64,000 nt of DNA from the NCBI RefSeq assembly GCF_021654575.1, contig NZ_AP024488.1:3247501-3311500 (forward strand), read 5' to 3'. The DNA is from Desulfoluna limicola. GTDB lineage: Bacteria; Desulfobacterota; Desulfobacteria; Desulfobacterales; Desulfolunaceae. A model generated the notes under the pieces. It had not been told where the DNA came from. It saw only the letters and a program-made list of their open reading frames with translations, and ran no database searches. Of this stretch, positions 1 to 8,533 are shown piece by piece. Every line of letters starts with the position of its first letter. Position 1 is the first letter of the stretch. The translations under genes were made by a program, and so were the position numbers.

Positions 1-217
1 GAGAATGCTGAAGGAGTTCAAGCGGGGCCTCACCATCATTCACGGGGAAGGGGCCTACTCCCACAAGGATGAGAAAATCCTCTACGCGGTGATCACCTTA
101 AGGGACCTTGGCAGAGCAAAAGATATCATCCGGGATGTCGACCCCAAAGCGTTTGTGGTGGTCACCGAAACCCTGGATGTCATGAACCCCCGGGTGGGAA
201 ACCAGCCGCACTGGTAG
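1..217 (+). CDS. YitT/DUF2179-family membrane protein, C-terminal part (5' truncated by window)
   Basis: The reading frame is open from the window edge to the stop at 217, so only the last ~71 residues are visible. They match the cytosolic DUF2179 domain that ends YitT-family membrane proteins: a beta strand with 'RGLTIIHGEGAYS', then 'ILYAVITLRDL', then an 'IRDVDPKAFVVV' segment. The membrane part would lie upstream of the window. Function in this family is poorly defined. The methionine at base 5 is probably internal. A palindromic repeat element begins 14 bases after the stop. Confidence 0.72.
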   Translation, partial: RMLKEFKRGLTIIHGEGAYSHKDEKILYAVITLRDLGRAKDIIRDVDPKAFVVVTETLDVMNPRVGNQPHW

Positions 218-230
218 AGGGGAAAGCGCT

Positions 231-313
231 GCCTCCGGCGGCCAGGGGATGATCCCCTGGACCCCAGGTTGCGAAGGGCCTCCCCCCTCGTTCCTCGGGA
301 TGAGACCCTTCGC
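231..313. repeat. Composite palindromic element, GAGGAACGA class
   Basis: The order is GCCTCCGGCGGC, a CAGGGGATGATCCCCTG hairpin, then a long stem (GCGAAGGGCCTC pairing with GAGACCCTTCGC) around the constant CCTCGTTCCTCGG loop, which is the reverse complement of CCGAGGAACGAGG. A degenerate copy of the second element type (CTGTTTATCTAACTTTTC and onward) follows at 342-384. Confidence 0.8.
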
Positions 314-412
314 CGAGATTATCGTAGAATCAACCTGGGCCTGTTTATCTAACTTTTCAAAAGTTTGCCCCAGCAAGACACCGAGCGATATTAAGCTGAA
401 TTCTTATCTAAT

Positions 413-646
413 TCACGATGATTCGTTATCAGGATGAGGCCAGGGGGTGTCACTGCTCTCTTCCGTGAAATAACAGAAACGCTTCCATTCAACTTCGCGA
501 TGTGAAACGGGACAGCGCAGTTTCAATGTCTTGTCGGTGAGTCCAATCACCTCCCAGTCTCCCCTGCGGGGCCCGTCTTCAATATAAATTCTCTGTCCGA
601 TTTCAAAGGGGTATTGTCGAAAAGTGATGACAGATTGATGAGCCAT
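413..646 (-). CDS. Small conserved-looking hypothetical protein (77 aa)
   Basis: I chose the internal methionine at 646 because a good ribosome binding site (GGAGGT, 7 bases upstream) precedes it; the longer frame to 748 has none. The protein starts MAHQSVITFRQYPFEIG and has a short beta-rich core ('IYIEDGPRRGDWEVIGL', 'LKLRCPVSHREVEW') that resembles small SH3-like folds, followed by an acidic tail. There is one cysteine in each of two short strands. I do not recognise a family. It stands alone, transcribed away from the oxidoreductase at 965. Confidence 0.6.
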   Translation of the reverse strand: MAHQSVITFRQYPFEIGQRIYIEDGPRRGDWEVIGLTDKTLKLRCPVSHREVEWKRFCYFTEESSDTPWPHPDNESS

Positions 647-863
647 GTGTGACCTCCACTTCTTTTTGGCGATGGTTCGGGGAGCAGGATTTCTAAGCTC
701 CAGCAGGAGACTCGGGGTGCCTGCCTGTACCCAGATCACCCCTCTCACATGACCGATAATATCATCTTTTCTATCTTTACCGAACCCGTTTCGAATCCCG
801 CCATGTGAGGTCAGGGGGATGCATATTTAACATCATCGACGCCCTTATGCCCCCGGTTATCTC

Positions 864-893
864 TTGACACCCCTCTTCGAAATCATTCATGAT
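864..893 (+). promoter_or_regulatory. Possible sigma70-type promoter for the OYE gene
   Basis: A perfect TTGACA (864-869) is followed after 18 bases by CATGAT (888-893), about 70 bases before the start at 965. The -10 matches 4 of 6 consensus bases, so this is a weak call. The rest of 647-964 shows nothing else clear. Confidence 0.3.
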
Positions 894-964
894 GCATTTT
901 GATTTAATACAGAACAGTTACCTCTCATTCCTACTGCCTGCCCATCTTCAGAAAGGACACCATC

Positions 965-2176
965 ATGTCACGCCTGTTTACACCCGAAACATTAGGACCC
1001 CTTGAGATCAAAAACAGAGTCGTGAGAGCACCTGTCTATGAAGCCCTGGCTGCTGACGACGGCTCCATTGGCGATGACATGATCGCTTTTCATAAACGGC
1101 TTGCCAAAGGAGGCGTGGGGCTTATCTGCACCGGATACATGTTCGCCCACCCCCTGGGGCGCGCCCAGAAAAGGCAGGCAGGCATCCACAGTGATGCCAT
1201 GATCCCCGGCTTGAAGAGGCTGGCTGACGCTGTTCACGACGAAGGCGCCAAAATCGCCTTTGAGATCTCCCATGCAGGCCGCCAGACCGAAAAACACCTC
1301 ATCGGGCAGAACCCCATTGGCCCCTCACGGATCAGGCGCGACCCCTCCTTTTTTATCAAGCCCGACGAAATGACCGATGCCCAGGTATGCGAAGCCGTGG
1401 ACGCCTTTGTCGCCGCGGCACAAAGGGCTGTGGAAGCCGGGTCCGACGTCATCTACCTCCATGCAGGTGGCGGCGACCTCCTCAATCAGTTTTTGAGCCC
1501 CTTTTTCAACACAAGAAAAGACAGGTGGGGCGGCTCCGACGAAAACAGGTTCCGGATCCTGCGTGAGATCATCACCGGCATCAAAGAGAAGGTGTCACCA
1601 GACACCCCCCTCCTCGTCAAAATGAACTCCCGGGATTTAACACCAGGCAAAGGCATCACCCTTGACCTGGCAGCAACGTATACCGCATGGCTCTCAGAAC
1701 TCGGCGTCAACGGGCTGGAGCTCACCACAGGCATCAAGTTTTACGATCACATGAGCTGCTGGCGTGGGGCCGTCCCCGTCAAAGAAATTGTCAGGGCACT
1801 GCCTGCATGGAAAAAAGCGGTGGGCTGGATGCTGATGAAAAACCTGAAAGGAAAGCGCGACCTCATCGAAGGCTGGAGCCTTGACGACCTGAAGGCCGTC
1901 AAAAAACAGGCCGGCGACATGAAACTCGTTATCGTAGGCGGCATGAGGAAAAAGGCCCACATGGAGACTCTGCTCGAACAGGGCCACGCCGATTTCATCT
2001 CCCTGGCCCGCCCCCTGATCCGGCAGCCCTCCTTCGTCAACCGGCTTATGGAAGGAAAGACGGAAGAATCTTCATGCATCTCCTGCAACCGATGCATCGG
2101 CGGGGTCATGAACCAGCTCCCCACCGCATGTTATAAGAATGGCCTTCCTTCAAAGGATGATCAACGGCAACAATAA
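965..2176 (+). CDS. NADH:flavin oxidoreductase, Old Yellow Enzyme family, single-barrel form with Fe-S cysteine cluster
   Basis: This 403-residue protein is an FMN-binding TIM barrel. Recognisable family motifs are the N-terminal 'FTPETLGPLEIKNRVVRAP', 'EISHAGRQ' near residue 100, and 'LLNQFLSPFFNTRKDRWGG' plus 'ENRFRILREI' near 170-200. The C-terminus carries C-x2-C-x2-C-x11-C (CISCNRC and onward), the arrangement that holds a [4Fe-4S] cluster in 2,4-dienoyl-CoA reductase and trimethylamine dehydrogenase. Those relatives continue into FAD/NAD(P) domains, but this protein stops right after the cysteines, so a separate electron donor is likely. It probably reduces an activated C=C bond in the cytosol. 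The substrate cannot be told. It is a single gene with no operon partner. Confidence 0.88.
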   Translation: MSRLFTPETLGPLEIKNRVVRAPVYEALAADDGSIGDDMIAFHKRLAKGGVGLICTGYMFAHPLGRAQKRQAGIHSDAMIPGLKRLADAVHDEGAKIAFEISHAGRQTEKHLIGQNPIGPSRIRRDPSFFIKPDEMTDAQVCEAVDAFVAAAQRAVEAGSDVIYLHAGGGDLLNQFLSPFFNTRKDRWGGSDENRFRILREIITGIKEKVSPDTPLLVKMNSRDLTPGKGITLDLAATYTAWLSELGVNGLELTTGIKFYDHMSCWRGAVPVKEIVRALPAWKKAVGWMLMKNLKGKRDLIEGWSLDDLKAVKKQAGDMKLVIVGGMRKKAHMETLLEQGHADFISLARPLIRQPSFVNRLMEGKTEESSCISCNRCIGGVMNQLPTACYKNGLPSKDDQRQQ

Positions 2177-2267
2177 AAAAACGCCTTCTATGGTCAAAGG
2201 TGGGGGCAAAAGCTAGCCCCCGACAGGGCCGTCGGTGGCACATTCAAACTGTATCGTTACATTCCAG

Positions 2268-3482
2268 TTATTCAAAAATCGGGTGCCAGTACGCTTCGGT
2301 GATCCGTATGTTTCGGCTTTCACTGGCCTGAATCACGCCGAGCAGTTTGCGACAACAGGACGCAAAGGATGCAGCGCTGTAGACGAAGCCGGAGCGCATC
2401 CCCCTGGAGTTTGAGCTGAAAAAACCGAGGAGGCCGCTTTTCACGTAAATACAATGCCGTTCGGTTGTGTTGTCTCCATGCCTGGTTTTGATGTCCGCCA
2501 GTTTGCACCCGTCGGAGAGCAGGGACAAGTAGGCGTCAAAATCAGCGTACCCCAGGACTGTTTTCTCCCGGAACCCCTTCACCTTACCGCTGAACAGAAA
2601 GGTTTGGGTGTCTTCGACGGCGCTGTTAAAAACAGACGGCAGGTCGGGGCATGCCACAATAAGAATTTCTTTGATTGAAAAGGAGGGCCCCTCCCCTTCA
2701 CCCCGGACACGGGTGTGTTCCCAGTTTACACCGAGATTGTGTTTTCTGAAGGCGTCAAACAGGCACAGCAGGCCCAGGTCGTTGAAGCTCCCCTGGGTAA
2801 AATAGAGGAAACCGTTCGGTTTCAGGAGCCTGGAGCAGGATCTGGAAAACTCATGGAGGGTCACGACCTTTGCGTCTTTGTCATGGATGGTGTGCTCTTC
2901 GAGTGAGAGGCCGTGCTTCCCTTTCGGTGGCTCGAGGTTCAGGTCCAGGGAGCCCAGGCCCAGAACAAGATCAAAGGCCTGCTCAGGTTTCTCCTCCGCC
3001 AGCTGCCTGTAACTTTTCTCCCTGTAGGTGACGTTGGTCACGCCCAGCCGCCTGGCCCATTGCCGGCCGACCTTCAACGGGTTTTCTGCGTAATCGTACA
3101 CGACAAACGCCACCTCAGGGTGTTCCCTTGCCAGCCACAGGGAAACAATACCGGGCCCCCCGCCGATCTCTGCCACATGGGTCGCAGACGGTGGGATGAT
3201 GTCCGTGGTTTCGAGATTTTCCAAAACCCGGTGTAGACGCGGCAGGTCAGCCGCAAGGAAATGACAGGCGATCTCCGGGGTCATAAAATACATGTTACCC
3301 ACGTCCCGTGCCATGGGCTCGTTGGTTTTCAGGATGGCGTCCGGCTCGCCGCCGGCCCTTCTGATCTTGCTCCAGCATGCCTCCCAATAGGAGGGAGTGT
3401 TTACATTTTCATGGCTCAACAGACCAAGGCAAGTCAGAAATTCAGAGATTCGAGTAGATGCGGTATCAGCTTTCTCATTCAT
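2268..3482 (-). CDS. SAM-dependent class I methyltransferase (404 aa)
   Basis: The SAM-binding motif I is clear: 'VAEIGGGPGIVSLWLAREHP' near residue 105, followed by the acidic strand end 'VVYDY'. A second Rossmann strand 'FDLVLGLGSLDL' and a 'LLKPNGFLYFTQGSF' strand complete the class I fold to about residue 250. The N-terminal ~90 residues look helical, as in methyltransferases with a substrate-binding or dimerisation lid. The C-terminal ~130 residues are not recognised. The substrate is unknown. It has no operon neighbours. Confidence 0.75.
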   Translation of the reverse strand: MNEKADTASTRISEFLTCLGLLSHENVNTPSYWEACWSKIRRAGGEPDAILKTNEPMARDVGNMYFMTPEIACHFLAADLPRLHRVLENLETTDIIPPSATHVAEIGGGPGIVSLWLAREHPEVAFVVYDYAENPLKVGRQWARRLGVTNVTYREKSYRQLAEEKPEQAFDLVLGLGSLDLNLEPPKGKHGLSLEEHTIHDKDAKVVTLHEFSRSCSRLLKPNGFLYFTQGSFNDLGLLCLFDAFRKHNLGVNWEHTRVRGEGEGPSFSIKEILIVACPDLPSVFNSAVEDTQTFLFSGKVKGFREKTVLGYADFDAYLSLLSDGCKLADIKTRHGDNTTERHCIYVKSGLLGFFSSNSRGMRSGFVYSAASFASCCRKLLGVIQASESRNIRITEAYWHPIFE

Positions 3483-3559
3483 GGTGCGTGCCCTTGTTGC
3501 GTATTCATCTTTTACTTATGTTTTATCGCTGATTCGGGCAAAAATTTCAATAGCCGACA

Positions 3560-3796
3560 TTGAAGGTAGGAATAATTCAGAGCAGACGAGGTAGTGGCGT
3601 TGCCCCGCCCAGTAGAGAATTTGATCCGAACAAGAAGATCACCGACGAACAGTTCGAACAGATAAAAACCCTGTTGAGGTTCAGCCCTTCCAGCCTCAAC
3701 TCCCAGCCCTGGCACGTTGTCATTGCCAATATCGAAAAGGGTAAAAAGCGCATCAGCAAAGGGACACAGGAGTTTTTCAGTCAACACGTCGTATGA
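3560..3796 (+). pseudogene. Nitroreductase (NfsB-like) remnant
   Basis: From about 3610 the frame encodes '[20 protein letters not shown]' and '[18 protein letters not shown]', which closely match residues ~15-50 of the intact nitroreductase at 22075. It lacks the family N-terminus. After '[11 protein letters not shown]' it stops, where the intact paralogue reads GTQGFYTF...DASHVV, so about 15 residues seem deleted just before the stop and the rest of the enzyme is gone. The FMN-binding region is incomplete, so this is a decayed paralogue, not a functional enzyme. Confidence 0.72.
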
Positions 3797-3938
3797 CCGA
3801 TTGACCGGGGATCCATGCACATGCCCCCAAATCGCTTGAATTCGTTCTACGTTTGACCTCGGCTGAAATAGCTACGGGAACCCACCCGATACCAACCCAC
3901 AAAACGTCCAACCAACAGGTTCAACCAAGGAGGTAGCC

Positions 3939-4319
3939 ATGTACCCAGGGTCTCAATTCAATTTTCCGTGGAGTGGAGACGTCGTCCAGAGAATTGACCC
4001 CGACTTTTTCTTCGGTGCCATCCCAGAAGGTGCCGGCATTGGCGAGATAGAAAAAGAGGTCTTCAAAGTAGCCTCCTACGGAAAACAACTTGGCCTGATC
4101 ACAGAGGTGTTGCTCACCCTCACCGAAGAGGCCAAGCTAACCGCAGAGCCAAAAGGTTCGTTGAGGACATTGAAGGATATTCACGCCAAGATTGAAGAGG
4201 TCAAAAAGAAGAAAAAGGACGAGATTCGGAAAAATGCCCGAAGCGTGCTTGAAAAACTAAAGGCGAGTGACGAAGGTGAGTTAAAAAAATTACTCAACGA
4301 CTACAAAGAATACATGTAA
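3939..4319 (+). CDS. Hypothetical charged helical protein (126 aa)
   Basis: A strong ribosome binding site (AAGGAGGTAGCC directly before ATG) supports the start. The N-terminal 35 residues are aromatic and glycine-rich ('MYPGSQFNFPWSGD', 'DFFFGAIPEGAGIG'). The remainder is predicted helical and very lysine/glutamate-rich, with a coiled-coil-like stretch 'KIEEVKKKKKDEIRK' and an end 'LKKLLNDYKEYM'. There is no signal peptide, membrane segment or cysteine. I do not recognise a family. It lies alone between the nitroreductase remnant and a repeat-filled spacer. Confidence 0.6.
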   Translation: MYPGSQFNFPWSGDVVQRIDPDFFFGAIPEGAGIGEIEKEVFKVASYGKQLGLITEVLLTLTEEAKLTAEPKGSLRTLKDIHAKIEEVKKKKKDEIRKNARSVLEKLKASDEGELKKLLNDYKEYM

Positions 4320-4375
4320 GGAACTAAACATAACAATCCAACCATCGTTTCCCGGTGCAGGAGATTGTTTAAAAC

Positions 4376-4440
4376 GGCGCAAAACATTGCTACCACGAAG
4401 GACACGAAAATCACGAACGCGGCTACGCCGCTAAAGGCGA
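4376..4440. repeat. Dispersed 'CCACGAAGGACACGAA' repeat
   Basis: This carries the text ACCACGAAGGACACGAAAA followed by a CGGC-TACG-CCGCTAAA mini-hairpin. A related copy lies at 26380-26422 (ACCAAGGACACGAAGAGC, then GGCGGCTTTGCCGC). It is distinct from the palindromic families. Confidence 0.55.
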
Positions 4441-4528
4441 TTCTTTGGTTTTTTTCCATAGCCTTCCTGGTTCATAAAATCCCTCTTTTAGAACGGAGCA
4501 AACCTCAGAATCCACACAATCTTTCACC

Positions 4529-4630
4529 ACGGGCCACGCCCGTCAGCAAATGGGATCGTCCCGAGGAACGAGGGGCGAGAGCATTTGCGAGACTGGGGTC
4601 AAGGGGATTTATCCCCTTGCCGCCGGAGAC
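4529..4630. repeat. Composite palindromic element, GAGGAACGA class
   Basis: Modules in order: ACGGGCCACGCCCGT hairpin, GCAAATG...CATTTGC stem around CCCGAGGAACGAGGG, AAGGGGATTTATCCCCTT hairpin, and GCCGCCGGAGA. It fills most of the 4320-4670 spacer downstream of the barrel gene. Confidence 0.8.
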
Positions 4631-4670
4631 TCTTTTTGTTGACGGTTCCTAAGAACTTGCCATCACATCA

Positions 4671-5969
4671 TCAAAACTGGAACGGCTGGCTCACCATCAT
4701 CTGGACTCCCACGGCCTCTTCTGAAACGGCAACGTCCAGTCGTCCCACGATCCCTTTGGCCCATGCCCTGATCCCCATGCCGGCATCGAACTTCATATCG
4801 GAGTGAAGCTCAGAAAGATCCCATGAGGGGGCCACGCGGCCGATTTCCACAAAAGGGACAAACTGAAGCCACTCGACACCGATGTATTTCTGCACGACGG
4901 GCCATTGATCAAAGGGGTTCCAATCGGGAATCATCCGGAGTTCGGCCGAATAGTACACCGCTGTCTTGTCACTGAAACGATTGGAAGCGTAGCCGCGCAT
5001 CCTCCAGGGTCCCCCAAGGGTGGCCCCTGAAAACGCGGGCGGTCGATTCTCAATCAGGCCCTCCGGGGTTTCCTCCCAGGAGGGTGAGTAGCAGGTCCAG
5101 ACATCCACGGCCAGAACCGACTGGCGAAATGTCGATGAAAAGTCCAAGGGAAAGTACTGGTCGTATTCGGATGAAACGGAGGTCCAGGAGTCGCTGCTGT
5201 CAAACCATCCAAAATCCTGGGACGCATTGATCTTCCAGGCATTCCCCTTCGAGGGGTTTGGATGAAAGTCCCGATTGTCCCAGAAAAGAGCAAATACAGC
5301 CCCGTTGGTTTTCAACTCCGAGTCGAAGTTGTCTCCATCGATCTGTTGAGACCTGTAAAAGGGGTTTAACTCCACGTAGGTCCTGCCGCTGGTCAGCGGG
5401 TTCCATGCCACAGCTGAGGTGACGTCAGAAGCCAGAAACCCATCCTTCAGGGTCACCGGTTTGAAGGGATCGCCTTGGCCTTGACCCAAGGGCAAAAGGT
5501 ACTTGAGCCGAAAACGAAAGTAGTTGTCCCACCCATCCCCCGTCACGAAGTTGTCCTGGTCAGAGCCATTGCTTCCCGCCCGCTCAAATGGAAAATTCGG
5601 GTTCCCGTCGACGTAGCCTTCGTTGTCAGAGAAGTACCCCACCGAGGCAATGGGGTCGAACAGCAGGCGATCTGTTCCGGGGATCAGGATATCCCGCCCG
5701 TAAAGAAACCCCATGGCAGACCCATTGGACCCGACCATGGCCGTTGCCAACAGGCCGGCCTGCTTTTGCGGGTAGCCCACGACACTGTGAACGTAGCCGA
5801 CGGCTGTTCCAAAATTTTCATTGTAAAAGGCGTAGGGGAGACTGATCGTGCCTAAAGAGTCGTCCATCTCAGGCATGAGAGGGATCTCTTCCGCGAAGGA
5901 AACACTGCGTGAAAAAAGAGTAAGAATGCATAAGGCAAGAAGGGGCCGGACAAGCGAAAAAACGTTCAT
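4671..5969 (-). CDS. Omp85/BamA-type surface antigen barrel without POTRA domains (432 aa)
   Basis: A signal peptide (cleavage around 'SRSVSFAEEIP') is followed by an all-beta protein ending in Phe, as outer-membrane barrels do. 'LGGPWRMRGYASNRFSDKTA' near residue 325 matches the loop-6 (V/M)RG(F/Y) motif of the Omp85 bacterial surface antigen domain, followed by the usual 'YYSAELRM' strand. The ~430-residue length is that of a 16-strand barrel alone; no POTRA repeats are seen, unlike BamA or TamA. It resembles the barrel-only members of the family, whose cargo or function is unknown. It is monocistronic. Confidence 0.78.
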   Translation of the reverse strand: MNVFSLVRPLLALCILTLFSRSVSFAEEIPLMPEMDDSLGTISLPYAFYNENFGTAVGYVHSVVGYPQKQAGLLATAMVGSNGSAMGFLYGRDILIPGTDRLLFDPIASVGYFSDNEGYVDGNPNFPFERAGSNGSDQDNFVTGDGWDNYFRFRLKYLLPLGQGQGDPFKPVTLKDGFLASDVTSAVAWNPLTSGRTYVELNPFYRSQQIDGDNFDSELKTNGAVFALFWDNRDFHPNPSKGNAWKINASQDFGWFDSSDSWTSVSSEYDQYFPLDFSSTFRQSVLAVDVWTCYSPSWEETPEGLIENRPPAFSGATLGGPWRMRGYASNRFSDKTAVYYSAELRMIPDWNPFDQWPVVQKYIGVEWLQFVPFVEIGRVAPSWDLSELHSDMKFDAGMGIRAWAKGIVGRLDVAVSEEAVGVQMMVSQPFQF

Positions 5970-6529
5970 GTTTTGAAACTGCCCTCACATTGACGTGTCA
6001 ACAATTACCGATAGCTGCATAAAGCACCCGCCTTAATCACAGACAATTCAGCAATACTACCACCCTATCTGTGAAAAATGAATTCATTTCCCCTAACCCG
6101 GATATTTCACGAGTCGGGTGCGCTTGTATGCAAGGCATCAGAGCCGCAGATGTAGCGATTTACCTCAAGGATCTGATAACGCAACAGATGAGCGCAGCCA
6201 GCTCGCCCGAGGGGTGAGAAAATCGAGCAGCAAACCCTGACCTGCACTTTGCATTGTTCAAACAACCAAACTTTTGGCAAGAAAAAACCATAATTCCTGC
6301 TCATTATCTATACCCCATCGTTTTCCCATGAAATATCCGGGCTAACAATTCACCCCGACAAAACAGTCTCCGGAAGCCAGGATGGTCGGAAACTTGAGGT
6401 AAAACCATTCTCATACGATGTCTGGGCGTGTTGTCAAAGAGCTTTTATGACCTGTTTGTCCCTTGTTTCAAATGTTTGGCCCCCGGCAGGACCGCCGGGG
6501 GCTCTTTCGAATGAGCAGGTACTTACAAT
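5970..6529. other. Intergenic stretch with one type-B repeat
   Basis: Apart from a type-B palindrome at 6449-6506 (GACCTGTTTGTC, then GGCCCCCGGCAGGACCGCC), I see no gene, strong promoter or RNA in these 560 bases. The type-B copy sits just downstream of the DsrE gene stop, where a terminator would be expected. Confidence 0.5.
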
Positions 6530-7036
6530 CTACATGATGGGAATGGTGCCATACCCCTTGGCCTGGTACCCGATAAGGGAAATAAAGGTGTTGCCCACCA
6601 CCTTGATCTCCGGGAGCACTGCGCTGTTATTGATTTGGAACAAACCGGTGGCAATGGCGCAGGCTTCGAACGTCACCCCCATGGCTTTCAATTCTCTGAC
6701 TTTTGCCGCAATCTGCTCGAAAACGACGGCCTGGTTGCTGTCCTTGGCGTGGGCTTTTCCGGTGATGAACTGAACGGAGGGACCACGGAAGGCCACCACA
6801 AACTCAGGGGTCACCCCCTGCTTGACCAGGCCCTGGTGGGTCATGCCGATGACCTGTAGGTACAGGGGCACGCTTTCGGCCTTGCCGAGGTTGATATCAA
6901 AGAGGGCTTTGCCGGATGTCACGTCCTTAAGGGCATCGCTGTCATCGGGGCCCTGGGCAAAGGCGGTTGCTGCCATCATCAGGACGGAAAGGATCAGTGC
7001 GAGGCTGGATAAAGTCAGGGATCTGGCTGTTTTCAT
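6530..7036 (-). CDS. Secreted DsrE-family protein
   Basis: I start at the methionine at 7036 because GGAG lies 8 bases upstream; 12 extra codons are possible. Residues 1-28 form a signal peptide ('LALILSVLMMAATAFAQG'). The rest is a DsrE/DsrF-like alpha/beta fold: a strand 'GKALFDINL', 'VIGMTHQGLVKQGVTPEFVVAFRG', 'RELKAMGVTFEACAIATGLF', and a C-terminal 'FISLIGYQAKGYGTIPIM'. The cysteine in 'FEACAIA' is where active DsrE proteins often carry their persulfide cysteine. Periplasmic DsrE proteins are not well characterised. A perfect palindrome shared with the TetR gene lies 35 bases upstream of the start, so it is probably repressed by that regulator. Confidence 0.8.
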   Translation of the reverse strand: MKTARSLTLSSLALILSVLMMAATAFAQGPDDSDALKDVTSGKALFDINLGKAESVPLYLQVIGMTHQGLVKQGVTPEFVVAFRGPSVQFITGKAHAKDSNQAVVFEQIAAKVRELKAMGVTFEACAIATGLFQINNSAVLPEIKVVGNTFISLIGYQAKGYGTIPIM

Positions 7037-7070
7037 GAGATATGTCTCCATTTTATGGTGTGTTTTTTTC

Positions 7071-7094
7071 ATTAGAACGAAGCTTCGTTCTAAT
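7071..7094. promoter_or_regulatory. TetR operator upstream of the DsrE gene
   Basis: This is a perfect 24-bp palindrome with half-site ATTAGAACGAAG. It is identical in 22 of 24 positions to the palindrome before the tetR gene at 8010-8033, differing only in the central pair on each side. It is positioned to cover the promoter of the DsrE gene. Confidence 0.85.
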
Positions 7095-7287
7095 GGTTGG
7101 GTAAAAAATATATGAACTGTTCTTGGTGCTTCGTTCTTGGTTCTTAGTTATGGGGTCGCTCCGCTCCGGCAAAGTATCTAAAAAGAGGCGAAACAAAGGC
7201 TAAAGGCGCATGCTCCACAACCATCTACTGTCAAGATAAAACAAACGGTTTCTATGTCCCAGATGTACTTTGTAACGCAATGTTACC

Positions 7288-7372
7288 ACGGGCGCAGCCC
7301 GTCAGCGAATGTGATCAGTCCGAGGAACGAGGCCTGAGAGCATTCGCGCCCCCCCCCTGGCCGCCGGAGGCA
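7288..7372. repeat. Composite palindromic element, GAGGAACGA class
   Basis: It has an ACGGGCGCAGCCCGT hairpin, a GCGAATG...CATTCGC stem around CCGAGGAACGAGG, and the GCCGCCGGAGGC end. The hairpin before the end is degenerate (a run of C). It ends 15 bases from the stop of the tetR gene. Confidence 0.8.
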
Positions 7373-7386
7373 TGCTTTTGCGATTT

Positions 7387-7986
7387 TCATCCGGTTTTGA
7401 CAGAACGCCAGGCGCAGTCCCAGACCTCATCGAGGTAGCTTTCAACGGGCTGTTCCAGGACCCCGTCGAGTTGCAGGTGAATCATGCGGATACCGCTCCC
7501 AAAGAGGGAAGCAGAGGCGACGGTTAAGTCCATTGCCCGGATCTCTCCTTCGTCCATGCCGCGTCTCACCATCTCCTTCATGCGGAGAAAGGGTCCGGAG
7601 GAGCAGATGGGTTTCTCTTCAGGGAGAAACTCTCGGTGCCGTGCGTAGAGAATGAACTGCATCACAGAAGGCGAACGTCGGGTGAGCTCCATAAGCCAGG
7701 CAAGGGCGGCCCTGCAGCGGTCATGGGCCGTGGTGTGGCTCAGATCGATCTGGTCCATGCCCTCGTCCATGGCCGCCACCAGCCCGATAAAGAGTTCCCG
7801 GGCGATCCCCTCTTTATTTTTAAAGTAGTGGTAAATCGACCCGATGCTGACCTTGGACTCCCTCTGAATATCGTGAATAGAGGTGTTAAAGTAGCCTCGA
7901 TCGGTAAAGAGGCGCAGGGCGGTCATCAGGATCTGCTCCTGACGGCTCAGCTGGGATGTGTCTTTGATTTCAGTTAATGTGATCAC
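7387..7986 (-). CDS. TetR/AcrR-family transcriptional regulator
   Basis: This is a 199-residue protein with the classic N-terminal HTH: 'RQEQILMTALRLFTDRGYFN', then 'TSIHDIQRESKVSIGSIYHYFKNKEGIARELF' at residues ~16-68, matching the TetR_N pattern. The C-terminal ligand domain is helical and of normal length. A perfect palindrome lies 23 bases upstream of its start and a near-identical one lies before the DsrE gene downstream, so autoregulation and repression of that gene are likely. The ligand is unknown. Confidence 0.9.
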   Translation of the reverse strand: MITLTEIKDTSQLSRQEQILMTALRLFTDRGYFNTSIHDIQRESKVSIGSIYHYFKNKEGIARELFIGLVAAMDEGMDQIDLSHTTAHDRCRAALAWLMELTRRSPSVMQFILYARHREFLPEEKPICSSGPFLRMKEMVRRGMDEGEIRAMDLTVASASLFGSGIRMIHLQLDGVLEQPVESYLDEVWDCAWRSVKTG

Positions 7987-8009
7987 GGTGGTTTCTCCTG
8001 CCTCCTGCG

Positions 8010-8033
8010 ATTAGAACGAATATTCGTTCTAAT
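8010..8033. promoter_or_regulatory. TetR operator upstream of its own gene
   Basis: This is a perfect 24-bp palindrome with half-site ATTAGAACGAAT. It matches the site at 7071-7094. Location and sharing argue that both are bound by the TetR protein encoded at 7387. Confidence 0.85.
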
Positions 8034-8252
8034 ACATTTACCTGAAGATTTATGTCAACTGTAAAGTTGCCATCTCCGATGGAACCACCCGACAGTCTTC
8101 AATGAAATATGACAAACAGGTTTTGGTTGCTTTTCATGAAAACCTTCGCGAATGCACTCACCACGAGAAACGAGAAGGAAGGGCCAATTCATCTTGTGAA
8201 AAAACCATGAAGAGCATGAAGCGATCCTCAGGCCTCACTATTCAGCTCAAGT

Positions 8253-8306
8253 TGCCTCCGGCGGCCCTGCCGGGGGCCAAACTTTTGAAAAGTTTGACAA
8301 ACAGGT
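8253..8306. repeat. Type-B palindromic element
   Basis: Consists of GCCTCCGGCGGCCCTGCCGG, then GGGCCAAACTTTTGAAAAGTTTGACAAACAGG. Both halves fold (CCGGC...GCCGG and AAACTTTTGAAAAGTTT). Near-identical copies recur through the window, often 3' of genes. Confidence 0.85.
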
Positions 8307-8392
8307 TTTGAGAAAAAACTTCATAATTCAACGTCTGTCGAGGCAGCATGTGCTCCCTACTCTCGATTCTGCAACAGCATTTACCATTGGCC

Positions 8393-8490
8393 ACGGGCGG
8401 AGCCCGTCAGCAAATGAGATGTACCCGAGGAACGAGGGTTCGGAGCATTTGCGAACCAGCTTTCAAGGTGGCTCACCTTGGCCGCCGGAG
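8393..8490. repeat. Composite palindromic element, GAGGAACGA class
   Basis: It has an ACGGGCGGAGCCCGT hairpin, a GCAAATG...CATTTGC stem around CCCGAGGAACGAGGG, a CAAGGTGGCTCACCTTG hairpin and the GCCGCCGGAG end. Confidence 0.8.
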
Positions 8491-8533
8491 TTATTACAGC
8501 CTAAGCCAAACTCAGACTGAGTAGGAATGCACA

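Noticed and set aside
7116..7150. Third TetR half-site (CTTCGTTCTTGG)
   Set aside because: It matches only a short part of the palindrome and resembles a common low-complexity text also found near 24280.
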